Shown here one piece after another: positions 15,914 to 25,790 of a stretch of 30,915 bases of DNA. Numbering within the stretch: position 1 is the first letter of the stretch; each line of letters begins with the position of its first letter. Location of the stretch: NCBI GenBank assembly GCA_934565415.1, contig CAKTHQ010000024.1, forward strand, positions 1 to 30,915, given 5' to 3'. The notes below the pieces were generated by a model. The model did not search any database. It was not told the DNA's origin and worked only from the letters and a program-made list of their open reading frames with translations. Source of the stretch: an uncultured Oscillospiraceae bacterium (GTDB taxonomy: Bacteria > Bacillota > Clostridia > Oscillospirales > Oscillospiraceae). The translations under genes and the position numbers were made by a program.

Positions 15914-18900
15914 TTACTTCTTAGGGGTGATGGTGACGGTGCAGGAGGCTGCCTTTCCGCTGCCATCGGTGGCAGAAGCGGTGACGGTAACGGTAACTTC
16001 CTCCGCTACCTTCTTGGTGGTAAGCTTGCCGGAGGCGGAAATCTTCACGCCGTAGGCATTTTCGCTTACCTTCCAGGTCAGCTTCTTGTTGGTGGTGTCT
16101 TCAGGACCCACAACGGCTTTCAGCTGCAGGGACTTGCCGCCTTCTACGGTCCCGTCTGCCAGGGTCAGGGTCTTCATCCGCTTGACAACGTTCAGCTTGA
16201 AGGCGGCCTTCTTGCCGGAGCCGTCGTTTGCGGAAGCCGTAATGGTTACGGTACCGGCCTTATGGCAGGTCACATTACCGTTCTGGTCAACCTCGGCAAT
16301 CTTGGCGTTGGAGGACTTCCAGGTAACGCTCTGCTGTGCCTTGGCCGGGTACACCGCAGCGCTGAACTTGGCGGTATCCTGCGCCGCCATATCCCATACC
16401 AGGGTACCGGTGGTCCGCTCGTGGTTCACGTCGGAGATGGTTACGCCCTGAGCAATGGGGTAAACGGTAATCTGCTTGATAGCCTCTGCGCCGCTGCCGT
16501 CCTTGGCCACAGCCTTGACGGTAACGGTCACGGGGGCGGTCAGATTCTTGTTGGCGGTAACGCTGCCGGAAGCGGAAATCTTGGCATAGCTGCTGCCATC
16601 CGCAATGGACCAGGTAACGGTCTTCTGCTTGGCAGTACTGGGGCTCACCGTGGCCTTCAGGGCCAGGGACTTGCCGGAGGCAACCACAAAGTCATTGCCG
16701 TTCTTGGTCTCGATGTTGATGCTCTCTGCCAGGGTGGTTACCTGGACGGTGACGCTTACCTTGGCCTTGCCCACAGCCGCGGTGATCTTGGCGGTGCCTG
16801 CCTTATGGCAGGTAACCTTGCCGTTTTCAACGGAGGCCACTTTGGCGTTGGAGCTGGTCCAGACAACATTCTGGGCCTCGTGCTCGTCATAGCCGTCGTC
16901 GGCGCTCAGGGTGTACGCTGCCAGGGTCAGTTCCTTCTCCGCATTGCTGACCAGCTTGCCGTTGGTCACATAGGTGCTGCCGGACTTGAGGATCAGGGTC
17001 TCATTACTCTTGGGCAGGACGGTCAGGGTAATCGGATCGCTTTCTACCGCTGCCGCATCCTTGCTGACGGCATAGATCAATACTTTATGGGGCTCGTTTA
17101 CGGTCTTGGCCGTAACCTTGCCGGCGGCACTGAGGGTCACATAAGCGCTGTCGGAAGCGTTTACCAGCTTAAAGGTCACGCCGGAAACGGTGGGGTTGCC
17201 GGGGGTGACGGTGGCCTTCAGGGTCAGGCTGCTGCCGCTGCGCAGGGTTTCTGCTGCGGGCGTACCAATCTTCACGCTCTCCGTCAGAACGCCAACCTGG
17301 AGTTTTACGCTGGCAGCCACACGGGTGCCGTCGTTGGTGGTAGCCGTGATGGTTACGGTGCCGGTCTTGCCGCCGAAGGAGACGGTGCCGTCCACAACCT
17401 GGGCAATCTTCGTATTGGAGGACTTCCAGGTAACCTGAGCGCCGGTGTCATAAGGATAGATGGCAGCCTTCAGCGTCAGCCGCTCCCCTGTTGTGGTGTT
17501 CAGGCTCAGGGTCTTGCCGGTGACATTCTCGCCGTCCTTCAGAATCTCCACCTGGGTGGTCTTGGGCAGGATGGTGACGGTCTGGTAAACCGTGCCATAG
17601 TAGCTGCCCTTCAGGGTGCCTGCGAAGGTCACCTTCACCTGGGTCAGCACGGTTTTGGCCTTGACGGCGCCGGTAGCGGACACGGTGGCATAGATGACAT
17701 CCTGGGGATCCTTCAGGGTCCAGGTGATGTCGTTCTTGCCCAGAGCCTTACCGGTTTCGGGATCCAGGACCTTCAAAGTGGTGCTCTTGCCGGAGAGCAA
17801 GGTTCTCACATTGGTCTCGTCTGCCTTAGGCGCGCCGTTGGAAGCGCAAAGGATCTGCGCGTCCGCACCCAGAGGATCGTCGGTCCGGTTGGAATTCTTC
17901 TGCCAGCCGCCCCAACCGGGGAACGGGGGCAGATTGCTGGAACTGGTATCGATATAGGTCTGACCAAATTCCGTTTCGTGCACGGCAGCGCTGGTATCAA
18001 CATATTCTACCCGGCCAATGGGCCGCAGAGCACCCTTGGAGGTATTCACGTTGCCGGTAATGGTATCGTACTTATTCAGGCTTCTGTAGTAACCCACAAT
18101 GGAGCCTACGGCATCACCGTCGGTGGCAGTGACGACACCGCTGAAGGTGTTGCCGGTAATGTGGTTGGGGGTTGAGGCAAAGGTCTGGGCAACGGACTTG
18201 TCACCGCCCTGGATACCGCCAACCATGTTGGAGCCGGTGACGGAACCGGTAACAACACAATCCTCGATATTGGGCCGCATAGCATTTTCTGCAAAGGAGC
18301 CGATATAGCCGCTGCCCAGGATACCGCCTGCCAGCTCACCGCTGGCTTCTACGGTACCGCCGAAGGTACAGCCGGTGATATTGAGATTAACGGTAGTTTT
18401 AGCATTATCCAAAACACCCACGATGCCGCCTACGCTGTCCACGCCCTGGACGGTGGCGTAGCTTTCGCAGTTTTCGATGGTGCCGTTGACACGGCCGGCG
18501 AAGGTACCGATGTTGGATTCGGTGCCGTCGTAGCCGATGACCACGCCCTCTTCCGCAACGCAGTTACGGATGGTGACGAGGTAACCGCCGCTGCAGCCGG
18601 CATAGCCGTTGGCCTTAGTGATATAAGTGCCGATCAGGCCGGACTTTAAGGTCTTGGTGCCGGACAGGAGTGTCACGCCGTCGATGGTGATGGCGTTGCC
18701 CTTCAGGCCCACGCCTTCCAGATTGTTGACCAGGCCGTAGCCTTCAATCCGGGTGCCGTAAATCTTCAGGTTCTGTACATAGGCATCGGTGACATAGGCG
18801 AACAGGGGCAGGCCGCCTTCCGGTACGGTCAGGGTGTTGTTCCCGCCGTCCAGGTGGCCGCTGAAGAAGCGGGCGTTCTTGCCGCCGCCAATGTGGCCTA

Positions 18901-21900
18901 CACTCTCATCGATGAGGCAGCCGATGGGGGTCCAGCCCTCGGGCAGGGTAACATCTGCGGTCTGGGTCAGGTACTGGCCCGCGAAGGAGTAACCGGCGGC
19001 CACCATTTCACCAACGAAGACATAGTCCTCGGCCTTGGTGATCTTGTAAGGATCCTCGCTGGTGCCGGTGCCTCCCAGGGTCTGGGAAATGTGCTCCTCT
19101 ACCGTTACGACGGTAATCGCCGCAATGTCGGAGGTGACGCTGTAGTCCGCACCCAGGTCGCCGGTAACCACGCAGAAGTAGTACTTGCTGCTTGCCTGCT
19201 CTGCGGTACCCAGCACATAGGTGCTTTCGGTAGCGCCTGCAATGGCGGTAGCATTTTCGGTACTGCTCTCGGTGTTCTCGAACCACTGATAGCTCAGCTT
19301 ACCGTAGCCGCTGGGGACCTGCGCCTCTACAGTCAGGGCCTCCATTGCCTGGCCCACAACATAATCGGCGGACTGGGGCTGCCGGGTAATCACGGGCTTG
19401 TCGCCTTCGGTGACGGCGCGGCCGGTGAGCTTCAGCATCAGAATGGTGGGCTCCTCATCGCCGGTCTGGACGATGATACGAACCAGGGTGGCCTTCTCTG
19501 CGCTGATGGCGATAGGCTTGGAGGCTTCGCCGGAAGCGACCCACTGGTTGTTCACATAGGTGTTATCCGCGTTGCCGCATACCTGGATGGAAACGGCGCT
19601 CATGGGCAGGGTCAGTTCGTAAACCTGCTTGCCCTCTTCCAGGTTCAGGCTGTAGGAGGCGCCGTTCTCCGTAAAGGTGATGACGGCGGGAACTGCGGTG
19701 GTGCCCACATCGCTGCCGGTGGAATCGGCACGGAACACCCGGCCGACCTCGGTGGACTTTTCGCCAAAAACACCCGCCATGATGTTGGTTGCGGTGACGA
19801 CCTTGACATAGTGGAATTCCTTGCCGGATACATCTACGGGGATACCGTCGGAATCCACGGCCCAGGCCAGGTCGAAGCCTGCGCTCTTGACGCTATAGTC
19901 GTCATTCTTGCTGTAGGGGTTCTCCATACCGTTTACCAGCACATCGGCGTAGCCGAAAGTGGTGCCGGTTGCGAAGCTGGAGGTGGTGTTGTTGCCCACC
20001 ATGCCCGCCACGCTGGGGATCAGGATGCCGGAAAGAGTGAAGCTGTCGCTTTCCAGCTCCTTGCTCAGGGGGTAGTTGGAGGCCAGAGGCCAGCTAAAGC
20101 TCTTGCCGTGGTCCGCCTGGGTGTGGCCGTAGTTATCAGACCAGTCGGTGCCGGTGCCGTTCTTGGTGTAGGTTACGGAATAATCCCAGATGGCGCTGTC
20201 GTAGTGCTCGGAGCCTGCCAGAGCGTACCAGGCATTGCCATCCTCGGAAACCCACACCTGGCCAGGCTCAAAGAAGCTCTGTCCGGAGTTGGGGTTGCCG
20301 TACACATAGAAGTCTACGCCATACTTGTTGGCAGGATCGTTGGTCAGGCCATCTTCAAAGTAGAAAGTGGCATAACCGCCGAAGTTGCCCAGGGACTTCA
20401 GGGTGCCCTTCAGCATTGCCTCCGGTCCAAGGCCGTAGGTGCCGCTATTGGTATACTGGCTGTTGATGCACAGGTAGTCCACGATCTTGTCGGCGCCGCC
20501 CGCAATTCGCTTGCTGGCGCTGAAGCTGTACTTCCGGACCAGGCTGCCGTCGGCCGTGGAAACGGTAACGGTCTGGGCGGAGGTGGTCAGCTTCAGGGTA
20601 TAGCTGCCGTCCTCGCCGGGGGTCATAGCGGTGTTGGTGCCCAGCTTCACGGCGGCGCCCTCGCTTACGGTAAAGGTCACCGTAGGCAGGTCGCCATTGC
20701 TGGGGATGGACAGATTGTAGGTAGTGGCATCGGGGGTAAATGCGGGATACCAGTCGCCCAGGTCGGATTCGGCGGTCAGAATCTCGGGGGTACCCACATC
20801 CGGGATCTGCTCGACCCACACATTGTAGGTAGAGCCCACCTGCTCATAATTGCCGTCCTCCCGGACGACGGTGCCGGTTTCACTCTTTACCAGGAGCTTT
20901 TCGCCGTCGGCAACCAGCTCGGGGTAGGTGTTTCCGGCTGCCGCATAGGCCTTATCGTTTACCAGCTGGAACTGGACCCTCACCTCGGCGTGGGCATCTT
21001 CCTTAGCCTCAGGGAAGGTAATCACATCGGTCAGGCCGCCGCCCTGGGGCAGCTCCTTCCAGGTATTGCCGCCGTCCACGCTATAGCGGATGTGGACATA
21101 GGCTGTCAAACCCTTGATGGAAACGGTAAAATCGGGTCTGCCGGAAACCAGATATGCTCTGTAGTTATAATAGGTATAGCTGACGGTATAGCTGCTGTTC
21201 TGCTGCACGCCCGCTTCGTCGGCACGGAACAGCCAGCCCTCGGCTTTGTCCTTATACAGGTCCGGAGCCAGCGCACCGCCCTTTGCGTTCATCAGTGCCA
21301 GACCGCCAGAAGAGGCGATCTGCTTGGATGCATCTCTGGGGCGGGTAACCTCCAGGGTGTATACGGACTGCTTGGTTCCGTCCGTCTTGTCGGTCAGCGT
21401 CAGGGTGACAAGGGTCTTGTCGAAGCCCAGGTTGGGCAGTACGGTCTCCTCGCCGGACTTCATGGAGACGCTGGTCTGCCTGCCGTCGGCATCGGTATAG
21501 GAAGCGACCGCATCCAGTTTCTCGCTGTTAAAGAGGGTATTGGCGGTGAAGGTCAGGTCCTTGCTGCCGTAGTACTTGAGCTCTACGCCGGTGTACTCCC
21601 GGACAGCGGGGTCGTAGGTGATGTTGGAGACGACGCCGTAGAAGCCGGTCTTCAGCTCCAAGGCCTCGAAGGTGGGGTTGCCGTCGTCGGAAACCACGAT
21701 CTTGATGCCGCCCTTGGTGCCCTGGTCATCCTCCGCGGTGATGAGCACGGTACCAACGCCATGGGCAGTGACGACACCGCTGCCGTCTACGGTGGCGATC
21801 TCCTCATTCTCGCTGGTCCAGGAGACGATCTTCCGGCCTTCGTTTACATAGGCCTTCAGCTGCGCGGTGGGGTTCGGGGCCGCACCGGTAATCTCCAGGT

Positions 21901-24900
21901 AGGTCTTGGCCGGATTGCCTTCGGCATCCTCAACGGCAACGCCCTTTACAGTGACAACGGCGGAATCGGTCAGCTTTTCGTCCCCTTCGCCGCCCAGGTC
22001 AAGGACGAAGCTCAGGTTTACGGTGCCGGGCCGTAGTGCCTTCAGGGTAATCCGGTCGCCCTTCTGGGTCAGGTCGGTGGTGACTTCGGCCACGCCCTGG
22101 GGGATCTGGGCCGTCCATTCGGTGTACTTGTTGACACCGCCGGTAATCTCTACGGTGGGATTCTTCTGCCCGTCAACAGGCAGGGAGACGGAGCGGTTCT
22201 TATCGGAAGCGGAAATCTGGTAGTACTGTACCTGAATGCTCTTCTCCTTGGAAGTCACGGAGGAATCCAGAGCAGAAGTAGCCGTCAGATAGGTGTAGCT
22301 GGTGGAGGATACGGTATATTCTCCGGTAGCAGCATCAAACTTGCCGCCGTAGGAGCCGCCGTTCTTCCAGGTAACGGGGGTCTCGTCGCCGTTTTCATCC
22401 AGGGCGACGATGTGGAACTTGGTACCCTTCTCTACAATATAGGTCACGCCGCCCAGAGGCAGAGAGCCGTAGGATTGGGTATTGGGAATGGTATAGGGGT
22501 AATCGGCTTTCAGGGTGATGCTCTTGGGAACAGTGGCCACCCACACGGAAACCACGCCGCTGGCAGCGGTCAGGCTGCCGCAGGAAGCAACCGCGTAGTA
22601 ATAGGTAATCCCCTTGGCATCGGTAGGCACCTTGAAGGAAGCACCGGTGGCGCCCTCAATGGCCTTGCCGCCCTCGGTGGAGGCGGTGGTATTGGAGTAC
22701 CACTGATAGGTAATTTCCTTGGGCTTCAGAGTTTCCTTCTCCAGAGCCGCTTCTACGGTCAGGGTCTTCTCCCCGCCCAGGGCCACAGCGGTATCCTCGG
22801 TCAGGTCCGTCTTCCAGACGATGCTCTGGTCATTCAGGTCCCCTTCCATAGGAACGGTAACGGTGTAGGTCTGGGTGATACCGCCCTCGGCAGCAGAGGT
22901 CAGGGTCAGCACATTCTCTGCACCGGGAGTCAGCTTGTCCAGCCGTCTCCACTGCCGCAGCTCGCTTTCCTGGAAGTCCCTGGTGACTCCGTGGAAATCA
23001 AAGCTGGCGGTGCAGTAAGGAAAGGCCTCCACCTTTACCCACAGGTAACGGCTGTCCTCTTCGATGTAATCCAGGGCATCCACCTTGTAATTCTTGGTGG
23101 TGTGCTCGAATCCGGGAGACAGGGTCAGGGGCTGAATGGAGCTTTCCAGGCAGCCGCCGATGGCCAGCTGGATATCTACCAGGTCGGTCTCCTTGGCCAC
23201 ATCGCCAACCTTGAAGACGCTGAGCTCGCCCATGATCCCGTCGCCGGATACGGTGAAGCAGACGGTTCTGTTGGCCATCCCCTCCGGAATGGTGTAGCTC
23301 AGTTTCCCGTTTCCGTCGCTGGTGACCTCCAGATTGTTGGCCTTCAGATCGGAGACCTCGCCGGTGGTCATATTTACATAGCCCAGCTTCAGGCCGGCAG
23401 CGGGGGTTCCCTCGCCGCCACTCATGGCGGACATTCCCTTAACCACCAGGTCCACGGTGGCTCCTGCGTACAGGGTCTGCCCGGTCAAGCGCTTACCGTC
23501 GGCAGTTTCCAGCCAGGCATAGCGGTCGGAGTAGCTGGAGGTATCGGAGTACATACCAAAGAAGACGGTATCGTTATCCTCCACCTTTGCCTGATTCACA
23601 GTATAGGAACCGTTTCCGGGCAGCTGGCCGTTTACGATAATGGCAACCGCCATGGTTTTCATGTTGCCAAACACAGTGATAAAGCCCTTGTCGTTGACAT
23701 CCAGAAAGTCCCGGATGCTGTCTTTATCAAAGGCACCGTCAAAGGTCATCTCATGGGCTCTTACCAGTACATCCAAGGCAGAAACGCCGTTCTTAACCTG
23801 GTCTTTATAGCCGTAGCTTTCTGCCAGGTCGCTGGAAACCTTTTCCCCAAAGGCGGTAATAAACTGTCCGCCCTCGTCGTCCTGCATTTTGAAATTCACA
23901 GTAACGGTGGTCACAGGCGCTTCCGCTTCGTTTACGGTCACGATGCAGTAAGGTGCGGTGATAGGGGCATCTACGGTAATGATGCTCTCGCCGTCGCCGC
24001 CGCCCCAGTTGGCAATGTCAGCCTTAACGGTGCCGTTGGCAGAAACGATATAGGTGCCGCCCTCGGCAAACTTCAGGGTCACATTGCCCTTGTCATCCGT
24101 CTTGATGCCGTCCAGAGCGGTGAACTTGCCGTCCTTCCAGGTACCAATCTGGGCCCCGGCAATGGCACCCTGTGCATAACCGCCCTTACCCATGGTGGTG
24201 CCGCCCTGCAGATTCAGGGTGAACTCCTGGTAGGCGTCAACGGTCAGCGCCTTCTGATCAAAGAAGGTAAGAGCGTCGGACCAGGTGGTTTGGTCCTTCA
24301 AAATGGCGACATACAGCTTGTCGCCGGACTGCACGGTGTCGATCGCCACGCCGGTGGGAATGGGTACATCGTTGGTCATAAACAGGTAAGAGCCTGCTTT
24401 ATAGCTTGTCAACGTATCCCAGAAATTGGTCACAAAGTTGTCTTCGCAGGTGTAACCGCCGGGACAGTAGGCCTTATGCAGGGCCACATTGGCCTCGTCA
24501 AAGGTCAGGACGCCGTTGCCGTCCAGATCCTCGACGGTAACAGGCAGGTTGATAGCGTCCTTTCCGTCAGGGGTCTGGGCCAGAACGCCCTGGTTGCTGA
24601 TGGTGAAGGTGACATCCGCCGTAACTGCGGGCTTCTCCGCCTCGTTGACGGTGACCACGCAGTAGGGAGCGGTGATGGGGCATTCGATGTCTTCGGTATC
24701 CTCGAAGTCAGCATCATAGTATTCTCCGGCCACGGTGCCGCTGGCGGAGACGATGTAGGTATCGGCCTTATCGAAGGACAGGGTAACCTTGCCGACAGTA
24801 TCGGTCTTGGTATCCTTCAGGGCGGTAAAGGTACCGTTGTCCCAGGTGCCAACCGCTGCACCCGCAACGTTGCCGCCGGAGAAATTGTCGTTCTTCGTTC

Positions 24901-25618
24901 CGGTGAGCTTCAGGGTAAAGCTTTCGCCGGCATCCACGGTGACTTCGGTCTGATCAAAAGACGCAAGGACATCGGAGGTGTACTCGGTATCCTTGACCAC
25001 CGCCGTATAGAGCTTGTCGCCCTCGGCAACGGTGCTGGTACTGAAATCGACTCTCTTAGTCAGGTATTCGCCGTTCTTCCAGTACTTGTAAAAGGTATCC
25101 GCTACCCCCCAGACCTTGGTGACCGTATAGCCGGATCTGACATAGCCATCCGGGCAATACCCGTCGTGCAGGGCTACCAAAGCTTCGTCGTAGGTCAGGA
25201 TGCCGTCGCTGTTCAGGTCCTTAACGGTGACGGGCAGCTCAATGGCCGCCTCCCCGTCGGAGGTCTTTCCCAGGACGCCCTGGACGCTGACGGTGAAGGT
25301 AACATGCGCATCCGGTGCAGCCTCCTCCAGCGCAACCTGTTCCCCGACAACCCCCTCGTAAACCTCCGGCTCCTCTTCGGGGACGGTGGTCTCCTCGGTC
25401 TGCTCGGTTTCCTCGGGTTCCTCAGTTTCTTCGGTTTCTTCCGGTTCCGAAGGTACCTCTTCGGTCTCCTCCGTCGCCTCTTCCGGAGCTTCCGTTTCCT
25501 CGGTAACCAAGGTCACTTCTTCCGGGGTCCCTTCTGCCATGTCCGCGAAGACGCTTGTGGGCACCATACCCACAACCATCACCAGGGCCAGCAGAAACGC
25601 CAATATCCGTCGTTTCAT
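15914..25618 (-). CDS. Giant secreted, cobalamin-riboswitch-controlled protein with transcobalamin-like (DUF4430) domains
   Basis: A 3,234-residue protein. Residues 1-25 are a signal peptide (cleavage after SVFA), followed by a Glu/Thr/Pro linker to about 100. Two tandem repeats (about 105-325 and 334-562) each carry an EF-hand-like loop (DLNSDGILTYDE, DLDGNGVLTFDE), an aromatic/NG core and an EGDKLY- or SGDKLY-type strand; they resemble DUF4430, the transcobalamin-like domain. A third related domain (about 570-727) contains ALDVLVRAHE and IIVNGQLPGNG. Then come a cadherin-like sandwich (about 825-925), Ig-like and Big_2 domains (about 930-1310, 2073-2163), a domain at about 1715-1965 (YGVDFYVYGNP, FFEPGQVWVSEDGN), a beta-helix with GLUG-like turns (about 2179-2526), and a Big_2 tail (about 2589-3234). 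No LPxTG, SLH or dockerin is present. The ATG at 25618 begins the signal peptide; upstream in-frame sequence is riboswitch RNA. I infer corrinoid capture at the cell surface. Confidence 0.85.
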   Translation of the reverse strand: MKRRILAFLLALVMVVGMVPTSVFADMAEGTPEEVTLVTEETEAPEEATEETEEVPSEPEETEETEEPEETEQTEETTVPEEEPEVYEGVVGEQVALEEAAPDAHVTFTVSVQGVLGKTSDGEAAIELPVTVKDLNSDGILTYDEALVALHDGYCPDGYVRSGYTVTKVWGVADTFYKYWKNGEYLTKRVDFSTSTVAEGDKLYTAVVKDTEYTSDVLASFDQTEVTVDAGESFTLKLTGTKNDNFSGGNVAGAAVGTWDNGTFTALKDTKTDTVGKVTLSFDKADTYIVSASGTVAGEYYDADFEDTEDIECPITAPYCVVTVNEAEKPAVTADVTFTISNQGVLAQTPDGKDAINLPVTVEDLDGNGVLTFDEANVALHKAYCPGGYTCEDNFVTNFWDTLTSYKAGSYLFMTNDVPIPTGVAIDTVQSGDKLYVAILKDQTTWSDALTFFDQKALTVDAYQEFTLNLQGGTTMGKGGYAQGAIAGAQIGTWKDGKFTALDGIKTDDKGNVTLKFAEGGTYIVSANGTVKADIANWGGGDGESIITVDAPITAPYCIVTVNEAEAPVTTVTVNFKMQDDEGGQFITAFGEKVSSDLAESYGYKDQVKNGVSALDVLVRAHEMTFDGAFDKDSIRDFLDVNDKGFITVFGNMKTMAVAIIVNGQLPGNGSYTVNQAKVEDNDTVFFGMYSDTSSYSDRYAWLETADGKRLTGQTLYAGATVDLVVKGMSAMSGGEGTPAAGLKLGYVNMTTGEVSDLKANNLEVTSDGNGKLSYTIPEGMANRTVCFTVSGDGIMGELSVFKVGDVAKETDLVDIQLAIGGCLESSIQPLTLSPGFEHTTKNYKVDALDYIEEDSRYLWVKVEAFPYCTASFDFHGVTRDFQESELRQWRRLDKLTPGAENVLTLTSAAEGGITQTYTVTVPMEGDLNDQSIVWKTDLTEDTAVALGGEKTLTVEAALEKETLKPKEITYQWYSNTTASTEGGKAIEGATGASFKVPTDAKGITYYYAVASCGSLTAASGVVSVWVATVPKSITLKADYPYTIPNTQSYGSLPLGGVTYIVEKGTKFHIVALDENGDETPVTWKNGGSYGGKFDAATGEYTVSSTSYTYLTATSALDSSVTSKEKSIQVQYYQISASDKNRSVSLPVDGQKNPTVEITGGVNKYTEWTAQIPQGVAEVTTDLTQKGDRITLKALRPGTVNLSFVLDLGGEGDEKLTDSAVVTVKGVAVEDAEGNPAKTYLEITGAAPNPTAQLKAYVNEGRKIVSWTSENEEIATVDGSGVVTAHGVGTVLITAEDDQGTKGGIKIVVSDDGNPTFEALELKTGFYGVVSNITYDPAVREYTGVELKYYGSKDLTFTANTLFNSEKLDAVASYTDADGRQTSVSMKSGEETVLPNLGFDKTLVTLTLTDKTDGTKQSVYTLEVTRPRDASKQIASSGGLALMNAKGGALAPDLYKDKAEGWLFRADEAGVQQNSSYTVSYTYYNYRAYLVSGRPDFTVSIKGLTAYVHIRYSVDGGNTWKELPQGGGLTDVITFPEAKEDAHAEVRVQFQLVNDKAYAAAGNTYPELVADGEKLLVKSETGTVVREDGNYEQVGSTYNVWVEQIPDVGTPEILTAESDLGDWYPAFTPDATTYNLSIPSNGDLPTVTFTVSEGAAVKLGTNTAMTPGEDGSYTLKLTTSAQTVTVSTADGSLVRKYSFSASKRIAGGADKIVDYLCINSQYTNSGTYGLGPEAMLKGTLKSLGNFGGYATFYFEDGLTNDPANKYGVDFYVYGNPNSGQSFFEPGQVWVSEDGNAWYALAGSEHYDSAIWDYSVTYTKNGTGTDWSDNYGHTQADHGKSFSWPLASNYPLSKELESDSFTLSGILIPSVAGMVGNNTTSSFATGTTFGYADVLVNGMENPYSKNDDYSVKSAGFDLAWAVDSDGIPVDVSGKEFHYVKVVTATNIMAGVFGEKSTEVGRVFRADSTGSDVGTTAVPAVITFTENGASYSLNLEEGKQVYELTLPMSAVSIQVCGNADNTYVNNQWVASGEASKPIAISAEKATLVRIIVQTGDEEPTILMLKLTGRAVTEGDKPVITRQPQSADYVVGQAMEALTVEAQVPSGYGKLSYQWFENTESSTENATAIAGATESTYVLGTAEQASSKYYFCVVTGDLGADYSVTSDIAAITVVTVEEHISQTLGGTGTSEDPYKITKAEDYVFVGEMVAAGYSFAGQYLTQTADVTLPEGWTPIGCLIDESVGHIGGGKNARFFSGHLDGGNNTLTVPEGGLPLFAYVTDAYVQNLKIYGTRIEGYGLVNNLEGVGLKGNAITIDGVTLLSGTKTLKSGLIGTYITKANGYAGCSGGYLVTIRNCVAEEGVVIGYDGTESNIGTFAGRVNGTIENCESYATVQGVDSVGGIVGVLDNAKTTVNLNITGCTFGGTVEASGELAGGILGSGYIGSFAENAMRPNIEDCVVTGSVTGSNMVGGIQGGDKSVAQTFASTPNHITGNTFSGVVTATDGDAVGSIVGYYRSLNKYDTITGNVNTSKGALRPIGRVEYVDTSAAVHETEFGQTYIDTSSSNLPPFPGWGGWQKNSNRTDDPLGADAQILCASNGAPKADETNVRTLLSGKSTTLKVLDPETGKALGKNDITWTLKDPQDVIYATVSATGAVKAKTVLTQVKVTFAGTLKGSYYGTVYQTVTILPKTTQVEILKDGENVTGKTLSLNTTTGERLTLKAAIYPYDTGAQVTWKSSNTKIAQVVDGTVSFGGKTGTVTITATTNDGTRVAASVKLQVGVLTESVKIGTPAAETLRSGSSLTLKATVTPGNPTVSGVTFKLVNASDSAYVTLSAAGKVTAKTVNEPHKVLIYAVSKDAAAVESDPITLTVLPKSNETLILKSGSTYVTNGKLVSNAEKELTLAAYTLSADDGYDEHEAQNVVWTSSNAKVASVENGKVTCHKAGTAKITAAVGKAKVSVTVQVTTLAESINIETKNGNDFVVASGKSLALKATVSPSTAKQKTVTWSIADGSSYAKISASGSVTANKNLTAPVTVTVKAVAKDGSGAEAIKQITVYPIAQGVTISDVNHERTTGTLVWDMAAQDTAKFSAAVYPAKAQQSVTWKSSNAKIAEVDQNGNVTCHKAGTVTITASANDGSGKKAAFKLNVVKRMKTLTLADGTVEGGKSLQLKAVVGPEDTTNKKLTWKVSENAYGVKISASGKLTTKKVAEEVTVTVTASATDGSGKAASCTVTITPKK

Positions 25619-25696
25619 AGCAAAACTTCCCTTCCGCCGGTGCCCCAAAGAGCTGCCCGGCAATATATCGCCACAGCTTTCGCCATTGACTGCAAT

Positions 25697-25737
25697 AAAA
25701 AAAGCCGCAGCAGTATGCACAAACACACTGCTGCGGC
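25697..25737 (-). terminator. Expression-platform terminator of the cobalamin riboswitch
   Basis: On the minus strand GCCGCAGCAGT and ACTGCTGCGGC form a perfect 11-bp stem with a 12-base loop, followed directly by seven Ts. It lies between the aptamer and the coding start, so transcription can stop before the giant gene when cobalamin is bound. Confidence 0.93.
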
Positions 25738-25758
25738 CGTTTTTCCGCACCAAATTGC

Positions 25759-25780
25759 CCTGATCCTTGCCAGGATCAGG
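25759..25780 (-). other. Linker hairpin between aptamer and terminator
   Basis: CCTGATCCT (25759-25767) and AGGATCAGG (25772-25780) form a perfect 9-bp stem with a 4-base loop. It may take part in the switch between antitermination and termination, but I cannot derive the alternative fold with certainty. Confidence 0.6.
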
Positions 25781-25790
25781 TAAATTCTCT

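Noticed and set aside
15914..17850. Big_2 repeats as a CRISPR or DNA-level tandem repeat
   Set aside because: Similarity is at protein level between diverged Ig-like units; there are no constant-length identical repeats with spacers.
15863..25783. Very long plus-strand open frames (about 770, 1060 and 1123 codons) opposite the giant gene
   Set aside because: They are glycine/leucine-rich mirror translations of a GC-rich, codon-biased coding strand, lack credible domains, and cross the riboswitch or terminators of the real gene.
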